DNA of 6,461 nucleotides, taken from assembly GCA_029056365.1 (NCBI GenBank), contig JAIDBM010000075.1:1-6461 (forward strand), written 5' to 3'. Below, one piece after another: positions 6,037 to 6,461 of this stretch. The notes under the pieces were generated by a model. That model did not search any database. It had not been told where the DNA came from and worked only from the letters and a program-made list of their open reading frames with translations. Made by a program: the position numbers and the translations under genes. Numbering within the stretch: position 1 is the first letter of the stretch; each line of letters starts with the position of its first letter. Origin of the DNA: Muribaculaceae bacterium (GTDB lineage: Bacteria; Bacteroidota; Bacteroidia; Bacteroidales; Muribaculaceae).

Positions 6037-6461
6037 TTGTCGTTGTCGGTTTTGGTTGGTTGTTCGTTGTGGTCCAGCGTACGGGCAATTGTTTCGGCAA
6101 GTCCGGAGGCGAATTTCTGAGTGCTCAGCGATGCCCGCGGACGGCTTGTTCTGACGGTGTCGGCTTTTGTAGTATTTTTGTCAGACGAGCCTTTGGATTT
6201 GTTTTTCGCGGAGTCGGCTTTCTGCTTGGTTTTGTTTTCTTTTTTCTTGGGCGGATCGTAATACAGGCTCATGTTCATCATCTGCGCTTCCATGCCTTTG
6301 CGTTCCGGCGCGATGTTACCGTTGAGATATTTTTCCATCACCAGCGAGCCTATGGGCACACCGAATGTTGCACCCCAGCCGCCAGTCTCGATGTAGGCCG
6401 CCACAGCTATCCGTGGTTCTTTATAAGGTGCGAAACCCATGAATGCCGAGTGGTCTTTGCC
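6033..6461 (-). CDS. mrdA: Penicillin-binding protein 2, C-terminal part (cut by window edge)
   Basis: The last 142 residues of the transpeptidase that cross-links peptidoglycan during elongation; the gene continues beyond the right edge. The visible part starts GKDHSAFMGFAPYKEPRIAV, the stretch normally found just after the KTG active-site motif of PBP2, so KTG, SxxK and SxN all lie outside the window. Then follow AAYIETGGWGATFGVPIGSL (21-40), MEKYLNGNI (42-50) and MMNMSLYYDPP (61-71), which close the transpeptidase domain. Residues 72-99 are lysine-rich (11 Lys in 28 residues, mixed with S, T, N and D). A tail with a possible helix (STQKFASGLAETIARTLDHN, 113-132) follows. The C-terminus of PBP2 faces the periplasm, so this basic tail would lie next to the cell wall. 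The last codon overlaps rodA by ATGA, the standard PBP2-RodA operon arrangement. Confidence 0.95.
   Translation of the reverse strand, partial: GKDHSAFMGFAPYKEPRIAVAAYIETGGWGATFGVPIGSLVMEKYLNGNIAPERKGMEAQMMNMSLYYDPPKKKENKTKQKADSAKNKSKGSSDKNTTKADTVRTSRPRASLSTQKFASGLAETIARTLDHNEQPTKTDNDK

Overview
The window looks like chromosomal DNA of a gut-type member of the Bacteroidales, possibly Muribaculaceae or Bacteroides-like. The evidence is a good match to the Bacteroidetes promoter (TTG, 19 bases, TAACTTTG), the lack of clear Shine-Dalgarno sites, a RodA much longer than the proteobacterial protein, and a secreted CotH protein ending in a 'YNLQGMRV...P...G.IYI' tail typical of the phylum. The genus is an inference. 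I see no mobile element, CRISPR array, tRNA or rRNA.

Layout. Positions 1-46 are unresolved edge sequence. A promoter at 47-78 drives one plus-strand gene (115-2022) for a secreted protein with a CotH kinase domain. It runs tail-to-tail, 7 bases apart, into a minus-strand block that fills the rest of the window. Read in its own direction (right to left), that block starts with the 3' end of the penicillin-binding protein 2 gene (mrdA, cut by the window edge) and rodA, overlapping by ATGA. A 96-base gap follows, holding a 6-3-6 dyad and a promoter-like TTACTTTG. Then come four tightly packed genes: an 80-residue single-span membrane protein of unknown function, the two halves of a split ThrE-type exporter (YjjP-like and YjjB-like), and a LysR-family regulator.

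How the genes work together. PBP2 (transpeptidase) and RodA (SEDS glycosyltransferase) form the core synthase for cell elongation. The YjjP/YjjB pair should form one inner-membrane exporter for small metabolites; E. coli YjjPB is reported to export succinate, and ThrE proteins export threonine/serine. The small membrane protein overlaps yjjP, yjjP and yjjB are one base apart, and the LysR gene starts on the base after the yjjB stop. This suggests one translationally coupled unit of exporter, accessory protein and regulator. The dyad lies about 65 bases upstream of the predicted transcription start, where LysR regulators usually bind, so feedback control is a reasonable hypothesis.

Most of the window is ordinary core biology. 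The least explained parts are the exporter unit with its unknown small protein, the two-module CotH protein, and the lysine-rich tail of PBP2. I found no convincing wholly new system.
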